Assembly (NCBI RefSeq): GCF_036170895.1
Contig: NZ_CP108036.1
Coordinates: 1,116,001-1,180,000 of the forward strand
DNA from: Streptomyces erythrochromogenes
GTDB taxonomy: Bacteria > Actinomycetota > Actinomycetes > Streptomycetales > Streptomycetaceae
Direction of reading: 5' to 3'
Length of the DNA stretch: 64,000 bases
In this document: positions 51,283-60,466 of the stretch, piece after piece
Position numbering within the stretch: position 1 is the stretch's first letter
How the letters are laid out: each line of letters starts with the position of its first letter
Notes under the pieces: model-generated
Told to the model about the DNA's origin: nothing
Databases searched by the model: none
What the model saw: only the letters and a program-made list of their open reading frames with translations
Translations under genes and position numbers: made by a program

Positions 51283-52999
51283 TCAGCCGGTGGTGCGGCG
51301 CGGCCTGGTGCGGCGTACCAGCACCGAGCCGGTTGCCGTGAGCACGAGCGCGCCGCCTGCGAGGGAGGCGACGGCCGTTCCGGTGGAGGCGAGCGCACCG
51401 CCGGCGGGGGTGGTGCCCGTACCGCCGACCGTGGTGCCGGTTGCTCCTCCGACCGCGCCGCCGACCGAGCTGCCGGCCGAGCTGCCGGCCGAGCTGCCGG
51501 CCGAACCGGACCCGCCGATCGTGGCCGTGGAGCCGTCCGTGCCTGCCGAAGTCGCCGAGCCGCCGGTCGCGGGCGCGGAGCCGCCCGTCGTGGTGTCCGC
51601 GGCGGTGACGGTGAGCGTGGCCGGGGCGGTACGGCTCACGCCCGCGTCGTTGGCGAACTCGGCCCGGTAGCGGCGGCCGTTGTCGGCCGGCGCGGCCTTG
51701 AAGGAGTACGTGGCGGAGGTCGCGCCCGGCACGGCCTGCCAGGTCCGGCCCGCGTCCGTGCTGACCTGCCAGACGACGGTGGGCGCGGGGGTCCCCTCGG
51801 CCTGCGCGGTCAGGGAGGCCTCGGCCCCGGCGGCGACGGTCCGGTCCTCGGGGCTGCGGGTGATCCTGGGGGACGTGGAGCGCTCCAGCCGGGTGATCCG
51901 GCCGGCGGCCGGGTCCGACACGAAGACGGTGGCGCCGCCGGGCTGGACGGCGACGGCCGCACTGCCCGACTGGGCGTGGTTTCCAGGGAGCACGACGGCC
52001 CCCGCGGCCTCCTTGAGGTCCCGGGTGCGGTGGACGGTGAGCGCGCCGTCGCCGTCGCTGCCCGGCTGTGAGGTGTCCCCCGCGTCCTGCCACACCACGA
52101 AGGCCTCGCGGGTGGCGGCGTCGAACCCGGCCGCGCGGGGCATGTCCGCCCCGGCGCCGCCCCTGACGGTGCCGATCGGCTTGCCGGTCGCGTCGTGCAC
52201 GATGACGGAGGTGTCCAGTGCGACCCACACCGCGCCGGTCTCGGGATCGACCTCGGTGAAGCCTGCGAAGCTTTCTCCCGCCGGAAGCGCGACGGTCGCG
52301 GCCACCGTGAAGGAGGCGAGGTCCACGCGGTAAAGGCGGCGGTTTCCGAAGTCGGTGAACCACACCGTGCCGCGCGCCCGGTCGTAGGCGAACCGCTCGC
52401 CGCCCTCCAGGGTGAGGGAGCGCTTGACGGCCGCGGTGGCGATGTCGACCTCCGACAGCACGGAGCCCTGCGCCACCAGCACCGTCGAGGGGGCGGGCCC
52501 CGGGGCGGCGTCGGTGACCGGCCCGCCCGGCACCCAGACCCCCGCCGCCGCGGCGTCCCCGTCCTTGGCCGTGCCGATGCCGCGCAGCGGGTAGACGAAC
52601 ACGGCCCCGTCGCCGGGCAGGGGCGCGACGAGCTGCCGCACGGCCCGCCGGCCCAGCGTGCCCGTGGGTCCCGGGGCCTGACTGACGGTGCTGCGGACCT
52701 TGCCCGTCGGCGGGTTCCAGGACGTGCAGACCGCTCTCGTCGGCCTCCGTGGTCTCGGGCAGGTCGTCCGAACCGACGTACAGCTTCTTCGAGTCGGGGT
52801 GCAGGAGCAGGTCGCGGGCCCTGCCGGCGGTGGTGAACTGCGCGGTCGTCCGGTACACGACGGTGCCCTGCGGCACGTCACCGCCCTCACCCCCGGCCGC
52901 CGAGACGGGGCTGCCGGCGGCGGCCGAGGCGAGCACGAGCGCGAGCGCCGCGCAGGCGCTGCCGGCGCGGCCGGGGGTGAGGGGGTGTCGGGGTGTCAT
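51283..52999 (-). pseudogene. Cell-wall-anchored beta-propeller/Ig-like protein, interrupted by one frameshift
   Basis: ATG 52999 begins a signal peptide (GSACAALALVLASAAAGSPV, SAAG). The frame reads well to ESGLHVLE, then one extra base near 52714-52716 shifts it. The other frame continues PPTGKVRSTVSQAPG through propeller-like repeats (GFTEVDPETGAVWVALD), an Ig-like domain (PRITRSPEDRTVAAGAEASL, TPAPTVVWQVS) and a Gly/Ser-rich spacer. It ends LASTG, hydrophobic helix, RRTRPRR. LAxTG is the class E sortase signal of streptomycetes. The gene follows the small secreted protein behind an iron box. The insertion may be real or a sequencing error. Confidence 0.75.
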
Positions 53000-53055
53000 G
53001 GCTTCCTCGTCGACGGGCGGGACCGGGGTACGGCGGAACGGGGCGCGGAATCGCG

Positions 53056-53604
53056 TCAGTTGAAGGTCACCGGGACGTGGACGTCGTACTTGCGGTTCGA
53101 GGAGTTGAAGTGGTCGGCGCGCGTGACGACGGCGCACTCGACCGTCTCGCCGCAGATCTGGCCGCCGCCCAGGTCGGCCTTGACGTGGATGGTGACGCTG
53201 AAGGTGCCACCCGGACCGTACTTGGAGGTGTTGGCGAGGGTGCCGCCGAAGACGTTGCTGATCCAGTGCGAGGCGCCGGTGGTGCCGGACTGGTCCGAAC
53301 CGCCGAGGCAGGGGGTGGGCTTGGTCGCGCCCTGCGCGCCGTTCACCGCACAGAGTCCTACGTATATGCCCTTGCCGGTGTTGAAGCCGCTGCCGGTGAC
53401 GGTGACGTTCTGCCCGGCCGCGGCGGCGGAAGAGGGCGCCGTGACGCTGAGGCTGTAGGTGGCCGAGCCGTCGGTGACCGTACGCGTCGAGGTGGCGGCC
53501 GAGGCGGAACCGGCCGCGCCTACGGCGAGCGCGACGGCGGCGGAGGCGGCGACGGCCGCGCGGGCGGCGATTCGGGGCAGGGAGGCGGCGGAGGCAGCAC
53601 GCAT
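53056..53604 (-). CDS. Secreted neocarzinostatin-like Ig-fold protein, iron-regulated
   Basis: 182 residues from ATG 53604. The signal peptide ends near ASA-ATS (~residue 38). The mature part has the neocarzinostatin-type beta-sandwich pattern (LSVTAPSSAAAAGQNVTVTG, GFNTGKGIYVGLCAVNG, CLGG, ICGETVECAVVTRADHF) with two Cys pairs. Such proteins often stand beside heme-uptake (HtaA-like) surface proteins. A DmdR-type iron box lies 38 bp upstream, so expression is expected under iron limitation together with the LAxTG protein that follows 56 bp downstream. Confidence 0.8.
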   Translation of the reverse strand: MRAASAASLPRIAARAAVAASAAVALAVGAAGSASAATSTRTVTDGSATYSLSVTAPSSAAAAGQNVTVTGSGFNTGKGIYVGLCAVNGAQGATKPTPCLGGSDQSGTTGASHWISNVFGGTLANTSKYGPGGTFSVTIHVKADLGGGQICGETVECAVVTRADHFNSSNRKYDVHVPVTFN

Positions 53605-53641
53605 CACAAGAACACCTTTCGGGTGCGGGAATCAGCGGAAC

Positions 53642-53660
53642 TCAGGTAAGGCTAACCTAA
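53642..53660. promoter_or_regulatory. DmdR/IdeR iron box
   Basis: TCAGGTAAGGCTAACCTAA matches 17 of 19 positions of the streptomycete iron-box consensus (TTAGGTTAGGCTAACCTAA) and lies just upstream of the 53604 start. It is one of few AT-rich stretches locally. Confidence 0.85.
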
Positions 53661-53890
53661 TTTCGATCAAGCGCGTACGGCTGGTTCACGCCACGTGACA
53701 GACCGTCGGAGCAGGTCAAGCGCAGGCCCGAACGGCCTTCCCGAGCGCGGCCTTCCTGTTGCGGGCGGGCACGCTGCCGGCACCCGCGGGCGTGGCGAAC
53801 AAGGCACGGGCAGGACCAGATCGTCCAATCAGGCCGAAAACCGCGCCCCGGGCACCCCGGGGCGCGGTGGGGACATCGCCGGTTCAAGGG

Positions 53891-54055
53891 CCAGGCCGTC
53901 CCTTCCGGATCCTGCTGGACCCGCGCCGCCCGGCACCGCACCTCCGCGTTGTCGAGGCGCCCGAGGACGTCCAGTGATCGGGAGCCTCTCCGCCTTGCGA
54001 TCCACGGCACCGGACGACGCGGGCTCGACCGGCAGGATCCGAAGAAACGACCTAG
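53891..54055. mobile_element. MITE, copy 2 (165 bp)
   Basis: It is the same element as 23257-23425 and more diverged. The left end is CCAGGCCGTCCCTTCCGG and the right end carries CCGAAGAAACGACCTAG. The interior retains GGCACCGCACCTCCGCGTTGT and CTCCGCCTTGCGATCCACGG. The right CTAG supplies the TAG stop codon (54052-54054) of the flavoprotein gene, so the element inserted exactly at that gene's end. Confidence 0.8.
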
Positions 54056-55479
54056 CCGCGATAGGTCTCCAGCAGGCGCAGCCAGATCTCGCTGACCGTC
54101 GGGAAGGCCGGTACCGCGTGCCACAGCCGCGCGATCGGGACCTCCCCGGCCACGGCGATGGTCGCCGCGTGCACCAGCTCGGCGGCACCCGGGCCGACGA
54201 AAGTGGCCCCCAGCAGGACCTCCCGGTCGAGGTCGACGATCATCCGGGCCCGGCCGCGGTAGCCGTCGGCGTACAGGCCTGCACCGGAGACCCTGCCCAG
54301 GTCGTAGTCGACGGCGCGCACCCGGTGGCCCGCCTGTTCGGCCTCGGCCAGGGTCAGGCCCACCGCGGCGGCCTCCGGGTCGGTGAAGACGGCCTGCGGG
54401 AGGGCGCGGGTGTCGGCGGTGGCCGTGTGGGCGCCCCAGGGGGCGGTGTCCAGCGGGGCGCCCGCCGCGCGGGCGACGATGGCGGCGCCCGCGATGCGGG
54501 CCTGGTACTTGCCCTGATGGGTGAGGAGGGCACGGTGGTTGACGTCTCCGACGGCGTACAGCCAGTCGAAGCCGGGCACCCGGCAGGTCTCGTCGACCCC
54601 GATCCAGCCGCCGGGCGTCAGCCCGACGGTGTCCAGCCCGAGGTCCTCGGTCCGCGGCGCGCGGCCCGTCGCCATCAGCAGTTCGTCGCCCTCGACGACC
54701 TCCCCGCCCTCCAGCACCACGCCGACGGGCCCGGTGGACCCGTCCCGTTCGACCGCCTCGACCCCCACGCCCGTACGGACGACCGCCCCGGCCTCGCGCA
54801 GGGCTTCGGCGACGAGCTCGCCCGCGAAGGGCTCCATCCGCGGCAGCAGCCGGGCGCCGCGTACGAGGACCGTCACCTGCGATCCGAGCCCCTGCCAGGC
54901 GGTGGCCATCTCGGACGCCACCACGGAGCCGCCCACGATGACGAGCCGACCGGGGGCCTGCCGCGCGGACGTCGCCTCCCGGCTGGTCCAGGGGCGGGCT
55001 CCGGCGATCCCCGGGAGGTCGGGGACCATCGCCCGGGTCCCCGTCGCGACGACCACCGCGTGCCGGGCCGAGAGCACGTGCTGCTCGCCGTCCGGGCCGG
55101 TGACGGACACCTTGCGGACCCCGACGAGGCGGCCGTGGCCGCGGTGGACGTCGACGCCGATCGATTCGAGCCAGTCGATCTGGCCCTGGTCCTTCCAGTC
55201 GCCGGTCCAGTAGTCGCGGTGCGCGTACACCGCCGCGGTGTCCAGGGGGCCCCCGACGGCCCCCGCCAGACCCGGTACCCGACGGGCGTCGGCCCGCGCC
55301 AGCACCGGGCGCAGCAGCGCCTTGCTCGGGACGCAGGCCCAGTACGAGCACTCCCCGCCGACCAGTTCGCTCTCCACGAGGGCCGTGCTCAGCCCGGCGG
55401 CGCGGGTCCGGTCGACGATGTTCTCGCCGACCGGGCCCCCGCCGATCACCACGACGTCGTACTCCACGGCTTCAGTCAT
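54052..55479 (-). CDS. FAD/NAD(P)-dependent disulfide oxidoreductase (dihydrolipoamide dehydrogenase/mercuric reductase family)
   Basis: 475 residues from ATG 55479; a GTG at 55494 is an alternative start. FAD loop YDVVVIGGGPVGENI is followed by the redox-active pair in GGECSYWACVPSKAL (CX4C), the NAD loop LVIVGGSVVASEMA, the FAD-contact YAVGDVNHRALLTHQG and a dimerisation domain. The usual C-terminal catalytic His-x4-Glu is replaced by HAVPAFPTVSEIW, which keeps His and Glu. The physiological partner is unknown. The TAG stop belongs to the adjoining MITE. Confidence 0.9.
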   Translation of the reverse strand: MTEAVEYDVVVIGGGPVGENIVDRTRAAGLSTALVESELVGGECSYWACVPSKALLRPVLARADARRVPGLAGAVGGPLDTAAVYAHRDYWTGDWKDQGQIDWLESIGVDVHRGHGRLVGVRKVSVTGPDGEQHVLSARHAVVVATGTRAMVPDLPGIAGARPWTSREATSARQAPGRLVIVGGSVVASEMATAWQGLGSQVTVLVRGARLLPRMEPFAGELVAEALREAGAVVRTGVGVEAVERDGSTGPVGVVLEGGEVVEGDELLMATGRAPRTEDLGLDTVGLTPGGWIGVDETCRVPGFDWLYAVGDVNHRALLTHQGKYQARIAGAAIVARAAGAPLDTAPWGAHTATADTRALPQAVFTDPEAAAVGLTLAEAEQAGHRVRAVDYDLGRVSGAGLYADGYRGRARMIVDLDREVLLGATFVGPGAAELVHAATIAVAGEVPIARLWHAVPAFPTVSEIWLRLLETYRG

Positions 55480-55520
55480 GCGGGCCAGTCTCACCGCTGA
55501 TCAGTGGCCGCGTCACGCAC

Positions 55521-55928
55521 TCACGCCTCCGGCGTGCCGGATCCCTGGGCGCCGGAGTCCTGCGCGCCCGGCTGGGAGGCGGCGATCTTCGCGCGCACCT
55601 CGTCCATGTCGAGGGCGCGGGCCTGCCCGATGAGGTCGGTCAGCGCCGCCTCGGGCAGGGCGCCGGGCTGGGCGAAGATGGCCACCTGGTCCCGGACGAT
55701 CATCAGGGTCGGGATCGAGGTGATCTGGAAGGCACCGGCCAGCTCCTGCTGGGCCTCGGTGTCCACCTTGGCGAAGACCAGGTCGGGGTGGGCCTCCGAG
55801 GCCCTCTCGTAGACCGGGGCGAACTGCAGGCACGGCCGGCACCAGCCCGCCCAGAAGTCGATCAGCACGAACGGGTTCTCGCTGACCGTCTGGTCGAAGT
55901 TTTCCTTGGTGAGCTCGACTGTAGCCAC
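55521..55928 (-). CDS. trxA: Thioredoxin with a CRPC active site
   Basis: 135 residues from GTG 55928, preceded by AGGAGG. The fold is complete: FDQTVSENPFVLIDFWAGWC, RPCLQFAPVYERASEAHPDL, VFAKVDTEAQQELAGAFQIT, SIPTLM with the cis-Pro, and a C-terminal helix extended by an acidic Gly/Ser tail. The motif is WCRPC instead of the standard WCGPC. Changes at this position alter redox potential in the family, so its role may differ from general thioredoxin. Confidence 0.9.
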   Translation of the reverse strand: MATVELTKENFDQTVSENPFVLIDFWAGWCRPCLQFAPVYERASEAHPDLVFAKVDTEAQQELAGAFQITSIPTLMIVRDQVAIFAQPGALPEAALTDLIGQARALDMDEVRAKIAASQPGAQDSGAQGSGTPEA

Positions 55929-56128
55929 GGTGTCCAGACCTCCTGATAGAGCCGTCTGCACGTTGAACGAACGACCCGCCTCCGGCATTCCTCGCATCGG
56001 CCGAGCCTGCCGGACCCGCCGACGGGCCCGCCGGCCGCCGGGGGCGTTCCACCGATGCTTCCCCTGGGCCCTGCGGCCTGGGGAGACCCCACGGCGCCGG
56101 ACTCCGCGGGCCTGACCGGCGCTACTTC

Positions 56129-56143
56129 GACGACAGGACCTAG
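56129..56143 (-). mobile_element. IS-end-like sequence, left copy
   Basis: GACGACAGGACCTAG is the exact reverse complement of CTAGGTCCTGTCGTC at 61280-61294. Its CTAG provides the TAG stop (56140-56142) of the aldehyde dehydrogenase. No transposase is left beside it; the 55929-56128 stretch carries only hairpin-rich, non-coding sequence. Confidence 0.55.
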
Positions 56144-57579
56144 AAGGGGTGGCCCGCGGGGGTGGTGCGGGCCGTGGTCCAGCGCAGTTCCGTGAAGGCG
56201 TCCAGGTTCGCCTCGCCGCCGAAGCGGGCGCCGGTGCCGGAGGCGCCGACACCGCCGAACGGCGCGACGGCCTCGTCGCCCACCGTCTGGTCGTTGACGT
56301 GCGCTATCCCGGTCGGGATCCGCTCGGCCAGGTCGAGGCCGCGCCCCGCGTCGCGGGTCACGATCCCGAGGGACAGGCCGTACGGTCCCGCCGAGGCCAG
56401 TTCCACCGCCTCGTCCTCCGTCGCGAAGGACCGTACCGGCGCGACCGGGCCGAAGACCTCCTCGGCGTAGGCGGGGGTGTCGTCGGCGACGCCCGCCAGG
56501 ACGGTCGGCCGGTAGAAGAGCCCCCGGTGCGTGCCGCCGGCGACGAGCTTGGCCCCCGCCGAGGTGCTGGCCTCCACCAGGGCGTGCACACGGTCCAGCT
56601 GGGCGCGGTCGATCAGCGGCCCCAGGTGGACCTGCTCGCGGTACGGGTCCCCCACGGCCAGTGCCTCGGCGCGCGCGGCGAGCCGCTCGACGTACTCGTC
56701 GTACAGCGAGGCGTGCACCAGGTGGCGGCCGGCCGTCATGCAGATCTGGCCCTGGTGGAAGAACGACCCCCAGGAGGCCTGGGCGACGGCGGCCCCGACG
56801 TCGGCGTCGCGGAGCACGACGAGAGCCGAGTTGCCGCCCAGCTCCAGGTGCGTGCGCTTGAGGTGACGTCCCGCCAGCTCGCCGACGGTGCGACCGGCGG
56901 CGGTGGATCCGGTGAAGGACACCACCCGCACCCGCGGGTCGGCGACCACCGCGGCGCCCGTGTCGGCGCCGCCGGGCAGGACGTGCAGCAGCCCGTCCGG
57001 GAGCCCTGCGGCGGCGAGGACCGCGGCGAGCGCGAGCCCGCCGCAGACGGCGGTGCGCCGGTCCGGCTTGAGCAGCACGGCGTTGCCGAGGGCCAGCGCC
57101 GGCGCGACCGAGCGGATCGCGAGGATCAGCGGGGCGTTGAAGGGGGCCACGACCCCGACCACGCCGGCCGGGACCCGGCGGGTGAAGGAGAGCCGGGGGG
57201 CCTCGCTGGGCAGCACCTGCCCGGTCGGGCGCGAGGCCAGTGCCGCGGCCTCGTAGCACTCCTGCGCGGCGACGTGCAGCTCGAAGTCGGCCTTCCCGGG
57301 TATCGACCCGGACTCGCGCACCAGCCACTGCCGCAGTTCGTCGGCGTGCGCGGTGAAGAGGTCCCCGGCGCGGCGCAGCACGGCCGCCCGCTGCGGGTGG
57401 GTGGCGCGCGCCCAGTCGCGCTGCGCCGCCCTGGCTCGTACGGCGGCCTCCGCCACGTCGGCGGGGGCGGCGAGGTCGAGGGTGGCGAGGGTGCGGCCGG
57501 TTGCGGGTTCGACGACCGGGGCGGCACCGCCGGTGAGTGTGGGTCCGTCCTGCCAGAGCGTCGGGTCGAGGAGCGGCAT
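56140..57579 (-). CDS. Aldehyde dehydrogenase (benzaldehyde dehydrogenase-like)
   Basis: 479 residues from ATG 57579. Family motifs are intact: GVVGVVAPFNAPLILAIRSV, NAD-site FTGSTAAGRTVGE, catalytic Glu in HLELGGNSALVV, nucleophile Cys in SFFHQGQICMTAGR, and EEVFGPVAPV. Segment order and length match aromatic aldehyde dehydrogenases. It oxidises an aldehyde to the acid with NAD(P). The neighbouring thiolase and LacI regulator suggest a catabolic cluster. Confidence 0.92.
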   Translation of the reverse strand: MPLLDPTLWQDGPTLTGGAAPVVEPATGRTLATLDLAAPADVAEAAVRARAAQRDWARATHPQRAAVLRRAGDLFTAHADELRQWLVRESGSIPGKADFELHVAAQECYEAAALASRPTGQVLPSEAPRLSFTRRVPAGVVGVVAPFNAPLILAIRSVAPALALGNAVLLKPDRRTAVCGGLALAAVLAAAGLPDGLLHVLPGGADTGAAVVADPRVRVVSFTGSTAAGRTVGELAGRHLKRTHLELGGNSALVVLRDADVGAAVAQASWGSFFHQGQICMTAGRHLVHASLYDEYVERLAARAEALAVGDPYREQVHLGPLIDRAQLDRVHALVEASTSAGAKLVAGGTHRGLFYRPTVLAGVADDTPAYAEEVFGPVAPVRSFATEDEAVELASAGPYGLSLGIVTRDAGRGLDLAERIPTGIAHVNDQTVGDEAVAPFGGVGASGTGARFGGEANLDAFTELRWTTARTTPAGHPF

Positions 57580-57734
57580 GGCGCGGGGCCTCCGGGTGGG
57601 GATGGGCGGGATGCCGGACGAGGGGGGCGGCAGCACGCGCCATCGTGCCAGACCGGAGGCGCCACTTCTGTTCAGTTATTGGGCAGTTGACGACGAGGGC
57701 TGACCGGAAACGATCGACGCCCTGGTGGCCGGGG

Positions 57735-58934
57735 TCAGCGCTCCAGGACGAGCGCGATGCCCTGGCCGACGCCGATGCACAGCGCCGCCATGCCGGTGCC
57801 GGAGCCCGCCGCGGCCAGCTGGTGCGCGACCGAGCCGGCCAGCCGGGCACCCGAGGCGCCCAGCGGGTGGCCGATCGCGATGGCGCCGCCGCGCGGGTTG
57901 ACCACGGCCGGGTCCAGCTCCGGCCAGGCGGCCAGGCAGCCCAACACCTGCGCCGCGAAAGCCTCGTTGAGTTCGAGCACGGAGAGGTCGCCGAAACCGC
58001 GGCCGGCCTTGCCGAGCGCGCGCTGCACGGCGTCCACCGGGCCGAGACCGAACAGCTGGGGCTCGATTCCGGTGACGGCGGAGGCGCTGATCCGGGCGAG
58101 GGGCTCCCGGCCGGTGGCGGCCAGGCCCGCCTCGTCGGTCAGCAGCAGGGCGGCCGCACCGTCGTTGAGCGGCGAGGCGTTGCCGGCCGTGACCGTGCCC
58201 CGGCCGTCCGTCCGGAAGGCGGGCTTGAGCTTGGCCAGCGCCTCGGGCGTGGAGCCCTCGCGGATGCACTCGTCCCGCGCCAGGTCCACGCCCCCGTAGG
58301 GCACGACCTCGCCGTCGTACAGACCGGCGGCCCAGGCGGCCGCGGCCTTGCGGTGGCTCTCCAGCGCGAAGGCGTCCTGCGCCTCGCGGGTCACGGCGTA
58401 CTTGTCGGCGATCAGTTCGGCGCCCTCGCCGAGGGAGCCGGTCCACTCGGCGGGCATCCGCGGGTTCGTCATCCGCCAGCCCAGCGTGGTGGACCACATC
58501 TGCTGGTGTCCGGCCGGGAAGGCGCGTTCGGGCTTCTGGACCACCCAGGGGGCGCGGCTCATCGACTCGACGCCGCCCGCGATGGCCACGGAGGCGTCGC
58601 CGAGCGCGATGGCGCGAGCGGCCTGGATCACGGCCTCCAGGCCGGATCCGCAGAGCCGGTTGACGGTGACACCGGGGACGGTGACGGGCAGGCCGGCCAG
58701 CAGGACCGCCATGCGGGCCACGTCGCGGTTGTCCTCGCCCGCGCCGTTGGCGTCGCCGAAGACGACGTCGTCGATGCGGGCCGGATCGAGATCGGGCGTA
58801 CGGTCCACGAGCGCGCGCACCACGTGCGCGGCCAGGTCGTCCGGGCGGACTCCGGCGAGGGCGCCGCCGAACTTGCCGATCGGGGTGCGGACGGCGTCGA
58901 CGACGTAGACGTCGCGGACGGTGCGGATGCTCAT
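57735..58934 (-). CDS. Acetyl-CoA C-acyltransferase (thiolase)
   Basis: 399 residues from ATG 58934. The acyl-accepting Cys is in TVNRLCGSGLEAV. The conserved TAGNASPLNDGAAALLL and NEAFAAQ segments are present, His is in GGAIAIGHPLGASGAR, and the second Cys is in ALCIGVGQG. It is close to beta-ketoadipyl-CoA and acetoacetyl-CoA thiolases. It either degrades beta-ketoacyl-CoA or condenses acetyl-CoA; with the adjacent aldehyde dehydrogenase, catabolism is more likely. Confidence 0.93.
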   Translation of the reverse strand: MSIRTVRDVYVVDAVRTPIGKFGGALAGVRPDDLAAHVVRALVDRTPDLDPARIDDVVFGDANGAGEDNRDVARMAVLLAGLPVTVPGVTVNRLCGSGLEAVIQAARAIALGDASVAIAGGVESMSRAPWVVQKPERAFPAGHQQMWSTTLGWRMTNPRMPAEWTGSLGEGAELIADKYAVTREAQDAFALESHRKAAAAWAAGLYDGEVVPYGGVDLARDECIREGSTPEALAKLKPAFRTDGRGTVTAGNASPLNDGAAALLLTDEAGLAATGREPLARISASAVTGIEPQLFGLGPVDAVQRALGKAGRGFGDLSVLELNEAFAAQVLGCLAAWPELDPAVVNPRGGAIAIGHPLGASGARLAGSVAHQLAAAGSGTGMAALCIGVGQGIALVLER

Positions 58935-59107
58935 GGGGTCTCTCCTGGGCGGATCCGTACGGGCGCCGGCGCATCGGTGCCGGTGTCGGCACCGGGGCAC
59001 GCCGCCGGGCACGCCCGGTGGGGCGCGCCCGCAGTCTCTGTCCGCAGGTCACCGCCTGTCAACGGCCACCCTCGGTCGGGTCCGCCCGGCCCCGCCCGCT
59101 CACCAGG

Positions 59108-60124
59108 TCAGGTCGACTCCCGGTGGACGGCCTCGGCGGCCATGAGATCGTGCCGCTGCGTGGCCTCGGACGGCTCGCGCACCGCGTGGTCCACGAGCGA
59201 CGCCAGGTGGTCTCCGGTCGGCATCTCGATCCGCACCGTGCTCAGCCGGGGCCGCAGCAGCCGTCCGATGAGCAGGTCGTCGGCGCCGATCACGGCCACC
59301 TCCTCGGGGACCCGCAGCCCCTCGTCCTGCAAGGCCCGCATCAGCAGCATCGCGTACTCGTCGTTGTACGCGAACGCCGCGTCCAGCCGCAGCCCGCGCC
59401 ACCGGGCGGCGAGCTCCGCGGCGGACTCCTCCGAGTACGCCATCGGCAGGGCCTCGACCTCCGCGCCCTCCACGCCGCGGGCCCCCGCCAGCCGGGGCGC
59501 GGAGAACAGCTCCAGCCCCTCCTCCCGCGGGACCACCACGCCGATCCGCCGGCGGCCCCGCTCGACCAGGTGCGCGGCGGCCCGGGCGCCGACCTCCTGC
59601 TGGTCCATGACCAGCGCGTGCGCCCCGGGTACGCCGGCCGGGCCCATCGTGATCACGGCTCGGGCGCCGGCCCTCTTGAGGGTGGCGACGTTGTGGGCGG
59701 AGAGCGTGATCTCGCCGAGGGATATGACCGCCACCGGACGCAGTTCCGCCCACGCCCGGACGGCCTCGTCCCCGCTGAGGCCGAGGCTCCCGTACTGCAC
59801 GACGGTGTAGTCCAGCCGGCGCAGTGCCCACTGGAGTTCGTTGAGGAAGGTGCTGTAGAGCGGCCCGATCGGCACGTGCGGGGTGGGCAGCAGCACGATC
59901 CGGGTGTGTCCGGCGCGCAGGCTGCGGGCGGCGGCGTGCGGGACGTACCCGAGCTCCTCGGCCGCCTCGCGGACCTTGCGGCGGGTGGGCTCGCTGATCC
60001 GGACGGCCTCGGCGTTGTTCAGCACGTACGAGACCGTCGCGCGCGACACGCCCGCGCGTCGGGCCACGTCGGCGCTGGTGGGAACGGGGGCCGGCGGCTC
60101 CGGCGACTTCGATGACTGAGACAT
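59108..60124 (-). CDS. LacI family transcriptional regulator
   Basis: 338 residues from ATG 60124. The HTH is ADVARRAGVSRATVSYVLNN, the hinge HAAARSLRAGHTRIVLLP, and the effector domain is complete to the end. A likely operator (GTTACACG ... CGTGTAAC, 60194-60220) lies between it and the dead MFS transporter, so it probably controlled that divergent transporter and itself. The effector is unknown. Confidence 0.92.
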   Translation of the reverse strand: MSQSSKSPEPPAPVPTSADVARRAGVSRATVSYVLNNAEAVRISEPTRRKVREAAEELGYVPHAAARSLRAGHTRIVLLPTPHVPIGPLYSTFLNELQWALRRLDYTVVQYGSLGLSGDEAVRAWAELRPVAVISLGEITLSAHNVATLKRAGARAVITMGPAGVPGAHALVMDQQEVGARAAAHLVERGRRRIGVVVPREEGLELFSAPRLAGARGVEGAEVEALPMAYSEESAAELAARWRGLRLDAAFAYNDEYAMLLMRALQDEGLRVPEEVAVIGADDLLIGRLLRPRLSTVRIEMPTGDHLASLVDHAVREPSEATQRHDLMAAEAVHREST

Positions 60125-60193
60125 TGCCGTGGCATCTTTCCAGAACGGATGGGCCGCGGGTCTGGCGGATGGCCGGAAACGAATGCCACACAG

Positions 60194-60220
60194 TGGTTAC
60201 ACGAGCCATTGACACGTGTA
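60194..60220. promoter_or_regulatory. Candidate LacI operator
   Basis: Perfect inverted repeat GTTACACG (60194-60201) and CGTGTAAC (60213-60220) with an 11-base spacer, about 70 bp upstream of the LacI start and in front of the divergent transporter remnant. Confidence 0.55.
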
Positions 60221-60466
60221 ACTACCGCGTTGCATCCTCGTCGCACCCCCCGACCCATGCGTCACCGCACGTGGCGCACGCCCCGTCGTGCCGCCGCCCT
60301 GTCGCGCTCCGTCGCACCCCCGCCGTCGCGACAGGGCGGTGCGCACCCACCCCGCCTGCGCCGCCCCGCCGCCGCGCCCTCGCACCACCGCGCCCGGTTT
60401 CCTCTGTTTCACCCCTCTCAATCCCCTTCCTCCCCTTGTCCGTTCGCACCTGCCCAGGAGGGCACC

